A stretch of 64,000 bases of DNA, taken from the NCBI RefSeq assembly GCF_023150065.1, contig NZ_JAKLLN010000006.1, positions 1 to 64,000 on the forward strand. The letters are read 5' to 3'. The notes beneath the pieces are model-generated. The model saw only the letters and a program-made list of their open reading frames with translations. It searched no databases and was not told the origin of the DNA. Positions 34,580 through 42,670 of this stretch are shown here, piece by piece. Numbering within the stretch: the stretch's first letter is position 1; every line of letters begins with the position of its first letter. This DNA is from Zoogloea sp. GTDB taxonomy: Bacteria > Pseudomonadota > Gammaproteobacteria > Burkholderiales > Rhodocyclaceae. A program made the position numbers and the translations under genes.

Positions 34580-35608
34580 ATGAGCATCGGATCCTTCATC
34601 AAGAAGCAGTTCATCGACGTCCTCCAGTGGAACGAGGATGCCGACGGCACCCTGGCCTGGCGTTATCCCATGGAGGATTTCGAGATCCAGTACGGCGCCA
34701 GCCTGACCGTGCGCGACTCGCAGATGGCGGTCTTCGTCAATGAAGGCAAGGTGGCCGACGTGTTCGGGCCGGGCAGGTACACGCTCACCACCCAGACCAT
34801 CCCTGTGCTCACCAACCTGAAGAACTGGGACAAGCTCTTCGAGTCGCCCTTCAAGTCCGATGTGTATTTCTTCAGCACCCGTCTGCAGCTCGGTCGCAAG
34901 TGGGGCACCCCCCAGCCGGTCACCCTCCGCGACAAGGATTTCGGCATGGTGCGCCTGCGCGCCTTCGGCATGTACTCCTACAAGCTGGCGGATCCGCGCA
35001 GGTTCTTCACCGAGATCAGCGGTACCCGCGCCGAGTACACCGTAGACGAGCTGGAGCAGCAGCTGCGCAACCTGGTGGTGGCGACCATGAGCGCCACCCT
35101 GGGCGGTGCGGATGTGCCCTTCCTGGACATGGCGGCCAACCAGGTGCTGCTGGCCGATCGCATGCGCGAGGCCATGACGCCGACCTTTGAACGTTATGGC
35201 CTCGCGCTCGACAACTTCGCCGTGGAGAACATCTCCCTGCCGGAAGAGCTGCAGAAGGCCATCGACACCCGCATCTCCATGGGCATGGTGGGCGACTTGG
35301 GCAAATATACCCAGTACCAGGTGGCCAACTCGGTGCCCCTGGCGGCCCAGAACGAGGGCGGCCTGGCGGGGGTGGGCGCCGGCCTGGCCGCTGGCGTGGG
35401 CATGGGGCAGGTGATGATGGATGCCCTGCGTGGCAGCCAGACTCCCGCGGTGGCTCCGTCCGCCACCCCGGTCGCAGCCCCGGCTGCCGCTGCCGATGAT
35501 CCGGAGGCGCGCCTCGCCAAGCTCAAGGCCCTCCTCGACAAGGGCCTGGTGACCCAGGCCGACTACGATTCCGCCAAGGCGGAGATCCTCAAGAAGCTGA
35601 TCGGATAA
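34580..35608 (+). CDS. SPFH-domain protein with SHOCT tail
   Basis: This is a 342-residue protein of the YdjI/virion-core-like SPFH group. Region 25-215 carries the band-7-like domain (VFVNEGKVADVFGPGRYTLTTQ). A glycine/alanine stretch (GLAGVGAGLAAGVGMGQ) and an Ala/Pro linker lead to a C-terminal SHOCT motif (ARLAKLKALLDKGLVTQADY). SPFH proteins scaffold membrane microdomains; this group has no hydrophobic N-terminus here. The ATG follows GGGAGCAAGC. Confidence 0.88.
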   Translation: MSIGSFIKKQFIDVLQWNEDADGTLAWRYPMEDFEIQYGASLTVRDSQMAVFVNEGKVADVFGPGRYTLTTQTIPVLTNLKNWDKLFESPFKSDVYFFSTRLQLGRKWGTPQPVTLRDKDFGMVRLRAFGMYSYKLADPRRFFTEISGTRAEYTVDELEQQLRNLVVATMSATLGGADVPFLDMAANQVLLADRMREAMTPTFERYGLALDNFAVENISLPEELQKAIDTRISMGMVGDLGKYTQYQVANSVPLAAQNEGGLAGVGAGLAAGVGMGQVMMDALRGSQTPAVAPSATPVAAPAAAADDPEARLAKLKALLDKGLVTQADYDSAKAEILKKLIG

Positions 35609-35615
35609 GCGCCGG

Positions 35616-37091
35616 GTGTTCAAGCTCGCCTGCCCCAGCTGCGGCGCGGAGGTCGCCTTCCGTTCGGCCACCTCGGCCATGGCCGTGTGCGAGTACTGCC
35701 ACAGCACCCTGCTGCGGGAGGGCGATGCGGTACGTGACGCCGGCAAGATGGCGGTGGTGCTGGAGGATTACTCCCCCATCCGCATCACCACCTCGGGTAT
35801 GTATGCCGGCCAGGCCTTCGGCGTGGTCGGGCGCATCCAGCTGCGCTACGAGGATGGTTTCTGGAACGAGTGGTACATCCTCTTCGACGACGGCAGCGCC
35901 GGCTGGCTGTCGGACGCCTCCGGCCAGTACGCGGTGACCCTCGATACCGGGCTGGCCGATGATGCCCCGCCCTTCGGCCAGATCGTGCCGGGCGGGCAGT
36001 ACGCCTGGGACGGTGCCAGTTTCACCGCGTCCGACCTGCGCACCGCGCGCTGTACCGCCGGGGAGGGCGAGCTGCCTTTCCAGGTCGGCCCCGGCTGGGA
36101 GGCGAAGGTGGCGGACTACCGCCAGGGCGTGCGCTTCCTTACCCTGGATTATTCCGAAGGCCCCAAACCCCGCCGTTATGCGGGCAAGGCGGTGAAGCTG
36201 GAGGACCTGCGCTGCCAGCTGTTGCGCTCGCCTGACGAGATCGCCGGCAGCGCCGGCCGCCTCAAGGGCAAGGCTGCGACCCTGGCCTGCCCGGCCTGCG
36301 GAACCGCCATCACCTGGCGTCCGGCGGTGGCCGCCCACCTCCATTGCCCGGCTTGCGGCACCGAGAGCGACGCCAGCACCGGTACGCTTGAAGTGATGGA
36401 CGCCAGCCGCCGGGAAGCCATGCAGGCCACCACCCTGTCCCTGGGCGACGAGGCCAGCATCGACGGCAAGCCCTGGACCCTGATCGGCCTGATGAAGTGC
36501 CGGGAGATCGGCGAGGCGGAGGAATGGGTCGAGTATCTGCTGTTCAACGAGATCGCCGGTTTCCTGTGGCTGGTGGAGTCGACGGCCGGCTGGGACAAGG
36601 TGCGGGTCCTCGACACCTGGCCGGAGTCCGTTTCGTCCAGCGCCGTGCGTTATGAAGGCGCTGCCTACACCCGCATGCAGGCCTACGGTGCCCAGGTGGT
36701 TCGGGCCGCCGGCGCCTTCAACTGGCGGGTGAAGGTCGGCGACAGCGTTTCGATCACGGACTATCGGGGCAGCCGCGGCACCCTCACCAGCGAGCGCAGC
36801 CCGTCCGAGCTGGGCTGGTCCCTGGCCCAGCGGGTGCCGGCCGCCACGGTGGATGGCTGGTTCGGCAAGAAGGGGCGCATCACCGGCCCTGTCGCATCCC
36901 TCGACTCCCTCGCCGCCGTCGCCACGGTGGACCGGGGCCAGCTGCGCCCCCTGGCGTGGGTCTTCACGGTGCTGGTGCTGCTGGTGAATGTGCCCATCGC
37001 CTTCATGGGCGGGCTGTACAGCTGGGTGCTGATCGTCATCGCCATCGGCATCCTGTGGCTCCCGGTTTACACCGACGTACTGGACGACTGA
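35616..37091 (+). CDS. DUF4178 protein with two zinc ribbons
   Basis: This is a 491-residue protein. Zinc ribbon 1 is CPSCGAEV...CEYCHS (about 5-30) and ribbon 2 CPACGTAI...CPACGTES (about 226-250). Each is followed by a DUF4178 beta domain, and two hydrophobic segments at the C-terminus (about 448-485) anchor it. The GTG start is 7 bases after the SPFH stop, indicating tight coupling. The function of the family is unknown. Confidence 0.85.
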   Translation: MFKLACPSCGAEVAFRSATSAMAVCEYCHSTLLREGDAVRDAGKMAVVLEDYSPIRITTSGMYAGQAFGVVGRIQLRYEDGFWNEWYILFDDGSAGWLSDASGQYAVTLDTGLADDAPPFGQIVPGGQYAWDGASFTASDLRTARCTAGEGELPFQVGPGWEAKVADYRQGVRFLTLDYSEGPKPRRYAGKAVKLEDLRCQLLRSPDEIAGSAGRLKGKAATLACPACGTAITWRPAVAAHLHCPACGTESDASTGTLEVMDASRREAMQATTLSLGDEASIDGKPWTLIGLMKCREIGEAEEWVEYLLFNEIAGFLWLVESTAGWDKVRVLDTWPESVSSSAVRYEGAAYTRMQAYGAQVVRAAGAFNWRVKVGDSVSITDYRGSRGTLTSERSPSELGWSLAQRVPAATVDGWFGKKGRITGPVASLDSLAAVATVDRGQLRPLAWVFTVLVLLVNVPIAFMGGLYSWVLIVIAIGILWLPVYTDVLDD

Positions 37092-37094
37092 ACG

Positions 37095-37256
37095 ATGTCA
37101 CGGATGAGCTACATCGTTCTCGGAGTGGTCGTGCTGGTGATGGTCACACTCTTCAACCTCGAGCACGTCAATGACCGCAGTGGCGGCCGCAGCTGGGGCA
37201 ACAGCGGCGGCAGTGGCTCCGGGAGCTGGTCGTCCGGCGGCGGGGGGCACAAGTGA
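37095..37256 (+). CDS. 53-residue membrane peptide with Gly/Ser-rich tail
   Basis: The ATG at 37095 is 3 bases after the DUF4178 stop. One membrane segment (YIVLGVVVLVMVTLF) is followed by LEHVNDRSGGRSWG and a tail of Gly/Ser/Trp ending SGGGGHK. Its TGA overlaps the speD start as GTGA, so it is embedded in the operon without gaps, which supports translation. I know no family for it. Confidence 0.7.
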   Translation: MSRMSYIVLGVVVLVMVTLFNLEHVNDRSGGRSWGNSGGSGSGSWSSGGGGHK

Positions 37257-37627
37257 GCGCCGACGCCCATCTGCCCCGGGGGCTGCATCTGCTGGCGGAT
37301 TTTCATGGCGTGCCTGCCGAGCGCCTGCTCGACCCCCTGGCCATCGAGACCCTGCTGCGCGAAGCCGCCCGGGCCGCGGGCGCCACGCCGGTGGGTGGGC
37401 ACTTCCACCCCTTCGGCCCGGGGCTGGGGGTCACCGGCGTGCTGCTGCTGCAGGAGTCCCACATCAGCATCCACACCTGGCCGGAACACGGCTTTGCCGC
37501 GGTGGATGTGTTCATGTGCGGTGCGGCGCGGCCCGAGCGGGCGGTGCAGGTCATCGCCGCCGCCCTGTGCCCGGTGTCCGTCAACTGCCGGGACATGCCC
37601 CGCGGCCAGCCTCCCTTACCGACTTGA
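37253..37627 (+). CDS. speD: S-adenosylmethionine decarboxylase proenzyme
   Basis: This is a 124-residue class 1b pyruvoyl enzyme. The self-cleavage site is Glu68-Ser69 in QESHISIHTWPE, giving a pyruvoyl group; His70 and the later Cys in VNCRDM fit the family. It makes decarboxylated SAM, the aminopropyl donor used by spermidine synthase. The GTG start overlaps the small peptide's stop. Pairing with the divergent aminopropyltransferase-like gene suggests one pathway. Confidence 0.92.
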   Translation: MSADAHLPRGLHLLADFHGVPAERLLDPLAIETLLREAARAAGATPVGGHFHPFGPGLGVTGVLLLQESHISIHTWPEHGFAAVDVFMCGAARPERAVQVIAAALCPVSVNCRDMPRGQPPLPT

Positions 37628-37643
37628 TTTGTCTCCCATCACC

Positions 37644-38222
37644 ATGAACGCCCCGTCCCCTCTCCAGTCCGTTCCCCTGACCCAGGCTTACCGCCTCCTC
37701 AACCACGGTCCCACGGTGCTGGTTTCGTCTGCCCATGGCGACCGTCGCAACGTGATGGCGGCGGCCTGGAACATGCCCCTCGATTTCGACCCGCCCAAGG
37801 TGGCCGTGGTCATCGACAAGGCCACCCTGACCCGCGAGCTGATCGAAGCTTCGGGCCAGTTCGTGCTCGCCATTCCGGGGCGTGATCTGGCCGAGCGGAC
37901 CCTCGCCGCCGGCTCGTGCTCGGGGCGCGAGGGTGACAAGTTCGAGGCGCTGGAGCTGGACGTGCTGCCGGCCAGCCAGGTCCTGGCGCCCCTGCCGGCA
38001 GGGTGCATCGGCTGGCTCGAGTGCCGGGTGATCGACGAACCCCACATCCAGCGCACCTATGATCTCTTTCTTGGGGAGGTGGTGGCGGCATGGGCCGATC
38101 CGGACATGTATTCGGACGGCCGCTGGCATTTTCCGGAGCAGGGCCGGAGCAGCATCCACTATGTTTCCGGCGGTCAGTTCTTTGCGACGGGAGAGGCCTT
38201 CGAGGTGGACGGAAAGGCGTGA
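37644..38222 (+). CDS. Flavin reductase-like FMN-binding protein
   Basis: This 192-residue split-barrel protein (VLVSSAHGDRRNVMAAAW, GQFVLAIPGRDL) fits the flavin reductase/DIM6-NTAB group. It starts 16 bases after speD, so is probably in the same transcript. Substrate and partner are not evident. Its ATG is chosen over upstream frame-read-through because no earlier in-frame start escapes overlap with speD. Confidence 0.8.
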   Translation: MNAPSPLQSVPLTQAYRLLNHGPTVLVSSAHGDRRNVMAAAWNMPLDFDPPKVAVVIDKATLTRELIEASGQFVLAIPGRDLAERTLAAGSCSGREGDKFEALELDVLPASQVLAPLPAGCIGWLECRVIDEPHIQRTYDLFLGEVVAAWADPDMYSDGRWHFPEQGRSSIHYVSGGQFFATGEAFEVDGKA

Positions 38223-38255
38223 TCCGAGGGGGCAAAATGGCGCACGCAAAATAAT

Positions 38256-38305
38256 TTGTGCACCGCACAAAAAACGCTTGCTTTCTTTTTTTGTGCGGTG
38301 CAACA
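38256..38305 (+). promoter_or_regulatory. Twin GTGC-type dyads upstream of the phasin gene
   Basis: TTGTGCACCGCACAA (38256-38270) is a dyad with a 3-base spacer. TTGTGCGGTGCAACA (38291-38305) is a near copy in opposite orientation. The two together form a long inverted repeat around the CGCTTGC spacer. The position before a phasin gene fits binding by a PhaR-type repressor, but I cannot confirm the motif. Confidence 0.5.
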
Positions 38306-38363
38306 TAGCGCCATACCGAATCACTTTCGGTGATCGCAAGCCAACCCACTTGAGGAGATCATC

Positions 38364-38942
38364 ATGTCCGTTACCCCCGAGCAAATCGTCGCCGCCTCCA
38401 AAGCCAACGCTGAAGCCGGCCTGAAGTCCGCCACCAGCTTCGTGACCACCCTCTTCACCGCCGTCGAGCGCGTGTCCAGCCTGAACCTGGCCACCGCCCG
38501 CAACGCCTTTGACGACAGCGTTGCCTTCTCCAAGGCTGTGCTCGCCGCCAAGGACCCGCAGGCCCTGGCCGCCCTGAACCTGGGCGCCGTGACCCCCGCC
38601 GTCGAGAAGTCCGTGGCCTACGGCCGCAGCCTGTCCGGCATCGGTGGTGACACCCAGGAAGAGCTGACCAAGCTGGTCGAAGCCGAAGCCGCCGCCCTGT
38701 CCAAGAACGTGGATGTCGCCCTGGAAAACCTCTTCAAGAACGCCCCGGCCGGCTCCGAGCCCGCCATCAAGGCCGTGAAGACCGCCCTGGCCAACGCCAG
38801 CTCGGCCTACGAAGGTGCCCAGAAGGCCGCCAAGCAAGTCGCCGCTGCCGCCCAGGCCAGCGTCGAGAAGGCCACCCTGGTTGCCGTCGAGAACGTTGAA
38901 AAGGGCACCAAGGCCGCTGCCAGCGCCCTGAAGGTTGCCTGA
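38364..38942 (+). CDS. phaP: Phasin
   Basis: This 192-residue PHA-granule surface protein is rich in Ala, with amphipathic helices (QIVAASKANAEAGLKSATSF, FDDSVAFSKAVLAAKDPQAL). It has the typical length and start MSVTPEQI. It coats poly-hydroxybutyrate granules. TTGAGGAGATCATC gives a strong ribosome binding site. The next gene is a PHB depolymerase-like esterase. Confidence 0.9.
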   Translation: MSVTPEQIVAASKANAEAGLKSATSFVTTLFTAVERVSSLNLATARNAFDDSVAFSKAVLAAKDPQALAALNLGAVTPAVEKSVAYGRSLSGIGGDTQEELTKLVEAEAAALSKNVDVALENLFKNAPAGSEPAIKAVKTALANASSAYEGAQKAAKQVAAAAQASVEKATLVAVENVEKGTKAAASALKVA

Positions 38943-38973
38943 TGAATCGATCGATCCTTGCGGATTGATGCAA

Positions 38974-38998
38974 AGAGGCCCTTCGGGGCCTTTTTGCT
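38974..38998 (+). terminator. Terminator after the phasin gene
   Basis: AGAGGCCC/GGGGCCT with a TTC loop is followed by TTTTTGCTTTTT. It lies 30 bases after the phasin stop and just before the depolymerase start. Confidence 0.8.
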
Positions 38999-39016
38999 TT
39001 TTCGAGGAGCCACGCC

Positions 39017-40093
39017 ATGGCCCGTCGCAAGTCTCCCCTCGTATCCGCCCTGTTCAAGCTGACCCGTGCCGGGGTGCGCCAGTCGACAAAGATCGGCAAG
39101 GCCGCCACCCGCCAGGGCCTCGCCGCGGGGGGGCGTCTGGCCAGCTCGGCCCGTCATGTCATGTCGGGCATCGCCACCCCTGCCGAAGCGCCGGCCGCGG
39201 CCAGCGGTGGGCGCTGGCATGAGGGGCGCTGGGGGCTGGGCCCGCTGGCCATGCGCCGCTACCGCCTGTTCATCCCGAGCGGCGCGAGTGCCCGCCGCCC
39301 GATCCCGCTGCTGCTGCTCCTGCACGGCTGCGCCCAGGATACGGCCGCCTTCGCGGCGTCTACCCGTTGTGCTGCCGTGGCCCGGGAGCGTGGCTTTGCC
39401 GTGCTGATGCCCGAGCAGGCCCAGGAGGCCAACCCCCAGCGCTGCTGGAACTGGTTCGGCAGCGATGCCCGGGTGGGCATGGAGACCCGAATCCTGATGG
39501 CCATCGTCGATCATGCGGTGAGCACCCACCCGCGCATCGGTGGACCCCTGTGCGCTCTCGGCCTGTCCGCCGGGGGGGCGATGGCCCTGACCCTGGGTCT
39601 CGAGTTTCCGGATCGTTTCGCTGCCGTCGGCAGTCACTCCGGTGCCGCGCCCTACAGCGCGGTCACGCCGCTGCAGGCAGGGCAGACCATGCGCGGCCGG
39701 CGCTCCCCCGACGCCGAGCCCATCGCCCGGGCCCTCAACGGGCGTGCTGCGCCGCCGGTGCTGCTGATCCACGGGGACTTCGATCCGGTGGTCTCCTACG
39801 CCAACGCCGAAGCTGCGGCCGGGCTGTGGGCAGACCTGCTGCCCGAGGGGACGAAGATGAGCCTGAGCAGTGGCGAGATCCATCGTGGCAGCCGGCGCCG
39901 CCTCACCCGCCAGGACTGGAAGCTGGGGCGCCGGCCCTACGTGCGGCTGTTGCGGGTGCATGGCCTGGGGCATGCCTGGAGCGGCGGCGCGGCCGGGCAG
40001 GCGTTTTCCGACCCGGAAGGCCCCGATGCCCTGCGCCTGGCCTGGCAGTTCTTTGCCGCGGTGATGGAACGGGCGCCGGACAAAGCCGTCTGA
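39017..40093 (+). CDS. PHB depolymerase-family esterase
   Basis: This is a 358-residue alpha/beta hydrolase of the LpqC/PHB depolymerase type. LLLLHGCAQDTAAFA is the oxyanion region, GLSAGGAM has the nucleophile Ser, HGDFDPVVS the Asp and HGLGHAWSGG the His. The N-terminus is basic and lacks a signal peptide, suggesting intracellular action, for example on stored PHB. GAGGAG precedes the ATG. Confidence 0.85.
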   Translation: MARRKSPLVSALFKLTRAGVRQSTKIGKAATRQGLAAGGRLASSARHVMSGIATPAEAPAAASGGRWHEGRWGLGPLAMRRYRLFIPSGASARRPIPLLLLLHGCAQDTAAFAASTRCAAVARERGFAVLMPEQAQEANPQRCWNWFGSDARVGMETRILMAIVDHAVSTHPRIGGPLCALGLSAGGAMALTLGLEFPDRFAAVGSHSGAAPYSAVTPLQAGQTMRGRRSPDAEPIARALNGRAAPPVLLIHGDFDPVVSYANAEAAAGLWADLLPEGTKMSLSSGEIHRGSRRRLTRQDWKLGRRPYVRLLRVHGLGHAWSGGAAGQAFSDPEGPDALRLAWQFFAAVMERAPDKAV

Positions 40094-40117
40094 AGGTTTT
40101 GTGCTGTGGAGCCCGCC

Positions 40118-41203
40118 ATGCCTACCCAATCCCTGCAGGACCGTGCCGCGGGGGCGCTGATGGGCGCCTTCATCGGCGATGCCCTGGCCCTCGGCCCCCA
40201 CTGGTATTACGACCTGGATGAGCTCCGGGCCGATTACGGAGACTGGATCGATGGCTATACCGATCCCCTCCCCGGGCGTTACCACGCCGGCCTGAAAGCC
40301 GGTCAGGCTTCCCAGGCTGGTGTGCTGCTGGCCCTGACGCTGGATTCCCTGGTGGCCCGGGGGGCTTACGACGAGGCGGATTTCTGCCGTCGGCTGGATG
40401 AGGATTTCTTTCCGCAGATCGACGGTACGCCGATGGCCGGGCCGGGGGGCTACACCAGCCAGTCGATCCGCGAAGCCTGGCGTCGCCGGGTGGGCGAAGG
40501 CCTGCCCTGGGGCCAGTGCGGCAGCAATGCCGACACCACCGAGGCCGCCGAGCGGGGGCTGGCCATTGCCGTGCGCTATGCCCTGCGACCGGCCGAACTG
40601 GCCGCGGCCCTGACCCGCAACACCCTGCTTACCCAGACCGACGGCACCGTGGTGGCCATGACCGTGGCTTTTGGTGCGGTGCTGGGCATGCTGGTGGAGG
40701 GGCATCCCCTCGATGCGGCCCTGTCGGGCAAGCTGATGGCCCGGGTCAAGAGCGGGGAGCTCCCCTTCCACGCCGTCACCCGTGGCCGTCTCGGCGCGCC
40801 CAGGCCCGGCGAGCAGGAGGCTGCGGTGGCGGGGCGCTTTCCGTCACCGGACGCGCTGTTGGGGCCGTCGGCCATGGCGGCGGCTGCCCATGACCCGGAC
40901 ATCCGCATCGAGCCCGCCTGGAAGGTGTCGCTGGTCTATGGCATGCCCTGCGCGGTGTATCACCAGTTTCCCGCGGCCTACTACCTGGCCGCGCGTTTTG
41001 CAGACGACTTCGAGTCGGCCGTGCTGCATGCGGTCAATGGCGGCGGGCAGAACCAGGCCCGGGCCATCCTTGCCGGGGCCCTGGCTGGCGCCCAGGTGGG
41101 GCTGGCGGGTATCCCCCGCCGTTTCATCGACGGCCTGGAGGGCGGTGCGGCGCGTCTGGCCCAGGCCCGGCGGCTGGCCGTCCAGCTGGCCGCCGAGCAC
41201 TGA
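40118..41203 (+). CDS. ADP-ribosylglycohydrolase-family protein with altered metal site
   Basis: This is a 361-residue protein. GALMGAFIGDALALGPHWYYD matches the family's first motif. The later GGGQNQARAILAGALAGAQ lies where active members have a D-x-D-T aspartate motif that binds Mg. The substitution suggests changed metal binding or a pseudoenzyme, or a subfamily with another chemistry. GTG 12 bases upstream is a possible alternative start. No ADP-ribosyltransferase is nearby. Confidence 0.75.
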   Translation: MPTQSLQDRAAGALMGAFIGDALALGPHWYYDLDELRADYGDWIDGYTDPLPGRYHAGLKAGQASQAGVLLALTLDSLVARGAYDEADFCRRLDEDFFPQIDGTPMAGPGGYTSQSIREAWRRRVGEGLPWGQCGSNADTTEAAERGLAIAVRYALRPAELAAALTRNTLLTQTDGTVVAMTVAFGAVLGMLVEGHPLDAALSGKLMARVKSGELPFHAVTRGRLGAPRPGEQEAAVAGRFPSPDALLGPSAMAAAAHDPDIRIEPAWKVSLVYGMPCAVYHQFPAAYYLAARFADDFESAVLHAVNGGGQNQARAILAGALAGAQVGLAGIPRRFIDGLEGGAARLAQARRLAVQLAAEH

Positions 41204-41212
41204 GGCACAGCC

Positions 41213-41509
41213 TCAGCAGCGCCCTTTCTTGGCCTGCCCCGGGGGGCAGTGGGACGGGTGGTCGTGATGGGCCGGCGGGGTGCAATGACCGCGGAAATTG
41301 CGGTGCTTCTCGTAGCGATGACAGTTGTCGTGCCACCAGCGCGCGTCACGCCAGCTGCGGCCGTCCCAGTAGCGTCCATCGCGATCCCGGTCGCCGATGT
41401 AAAGTGAGACGCCCGGTGCGCGGATGCTCAGATCCACATCGACGGCGTGGCTTGGCGTGGTGCCCAGCAGGGCCAGCAGGCCCAGGCTGACAAGCAGTGT
41501 GTTGCGCAT
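41213..41509 (-). CDS. Small exported DUF2502-like protein
   Basis: This is a 98-residue protein with signal peptide MRNTLLVSLGLLALLGTTPS ending near AVDVD. The mature part is short, with YWDGRSWRDARWW and a His/Cys-rich tail (NFRGHCTPPAHHDHPSHC). Assignment to DUF2502 is by memory of the YWDG-type repeat. The His/Cys tail could bind metal. Confidence 0.6.
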   Translation of the reverse strand: MRNTLLVSLGLLALLGTTPSHAVDVDLSIRAPGVSLYIGDRDRDGRYWDGRSWRDARWWHDNCHRYEKHRNFRGHCTPPAHHDHPSHCPPGQAKKGRC

Positions 41510-41703
41510 GGCGTGTTCTCCTCCGGATCGAAGCGGGCCGCTCCACTTTACCCTCTCCGGAGGGCGGGGGGCCCGGGCGTTACATGCTGCAAGGCCGGCG
41601 CGGGTTGCGGCGGATCGCCCGCCACATTCCATTGTCGTTACAATGGCTGCCACCGGACGGCCGGATGCAGCGATGACAGGCCGGTACGTGCAGAGGAGAG
41701 ACC

Positions 41704-42210
41704 ATGGGTGTCATTTTTGCCAAGACCCGCAAGGGGCACGAGGAGATTGAAACCCGTTCCGGCGGCCTGAGCCCCCGGGTGCGCCGGGTCCTGATCTTCG
41801 TGGACGGCAAGCGCAGCGTCGAAGAGCTGCGCGGCATGCTGCAGTACGACGACCTGCTGCACACCCTGGGCCTGCTCGAAGAGGACGCCTACATCGAGAT
41901 GATCGGCCCGTCCGGCGGGCAGGGTGCCGCTGGCGTGCCGGTGCCCCCGGCCTCCCTGACGGCCTTCCGCCTGCACCCTCCGGGTGATGATCCGGTGCGC
42001 CTGCAGAAGGCCCGCAACTTCATGCTCAACACCCTCAACGCCTTCGTCGGCGCCCTGGGGACCAGCTCCCTCCAGGACCGGGTCGAGGCGGCCCGCAGCC
42101 CGGCCGAGCTGCGCTCGCTGTTCGACGAGTGGTATCACGCCATCGTCTCGTCCCGGGATGGCCGTCGGGAAGCGGAGCAGCTGCGCAGCAAGCTGCTGGA
42201 AGTGATCTGA
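41704..42210 (+). CDS. Conserved-looking protein of unknown function
   Basis: This is a 168-residue soluble protein. The first 70 residues (GLSPRVRRVLIFVDGKRSVEELRGML) look like a small winged-helix or sensor-like fold, followed by a Pro/Gly linker and a helical C-terminal half. GAGGAGAGACC is a strong ribosome binding site. I do not recognise a family. Confidence 0.65.
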   Translation: MGVIFAKTRKGHEEIETRSGGLSPRVRRVLIFVDGKRSVEELRGMLQYDDLLHTLGLLEEDAYIEMIGPSGGQGAAGVPVPPASLTAFRLHPPGDDPVRLQKARNFMLNTLNAFVGALGTSSLQDRVEAARSPAELRSLFDEWYHAIVSSRDGRREAEQLRSKLLEVI

Positions 42211-42280
42211 GCGTATCACCCGAAGAGTTTGTCCCGGGTCAAGTCCCTTCGCAGGTGGTGGCGCTAAGCTCGTTTTGCCC

Positions 42281-42670
42281 ATGGAACCCACTGCCCCCGA
42301 TCCGGATGTCCCGGGCCGCGAGATTGCCGTCGCGGCTGAGGCGCTCTACCTCGCCAACCTGATGCTCATTCCGGGCCTGGGTTTTGCTGCCCTGCTGGTG
42401 CTGTGGTGGCTGCAGCGCCGGAGTGCCCCGGAGTTGGCCCGCGGACACCTGCGCCAGACCGTCGCGGCCAGCCTGTGGGCCGGCGTGCTGCTGGTCCTGG
42501 CCAACGGGGCGATCATTCTTGCCGGTGGTTACGGGTCTGCCTCCACCTGGGTCGTGGTGATTCTGTATTTCACCACCTGCCACTCCACGCTGATCTTCTG
42601 CGGGGCTATCGGCCTGGCCCGGGCGCTGGCCGGCAAGCCTTTCCGCTTTCCGTTGATCGGGCCCCGCTGA
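42281..42670 (+). CDS. Membrane protein next to the Fe-S protein
   Basis: This is a 129-residue protein with three hydrophobic segments (LMLIPGLGFAALLVLWWL; VAASLWAGVLLVLANGAIILAG; STWVVVILYFTTCHSTLIF). Its stop shares a base with the next start (TGATG). ATG at 42281 is taken; a TTG two codons earlier is possible. Probably part of a membrane redox unit with the next two genes. Confidence 0.65.
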   Translation: MEPTAPDPDVPGREIAVAAEALYLANLMLIPGLGFAALLVLWWLQRRSAPELARGHLRQTVAASLWAGVLLVLANGAIILAGGYGSASTWVVVILYFTTCHSTLIFCGAIGLARALAGKPFRFPLIGPR

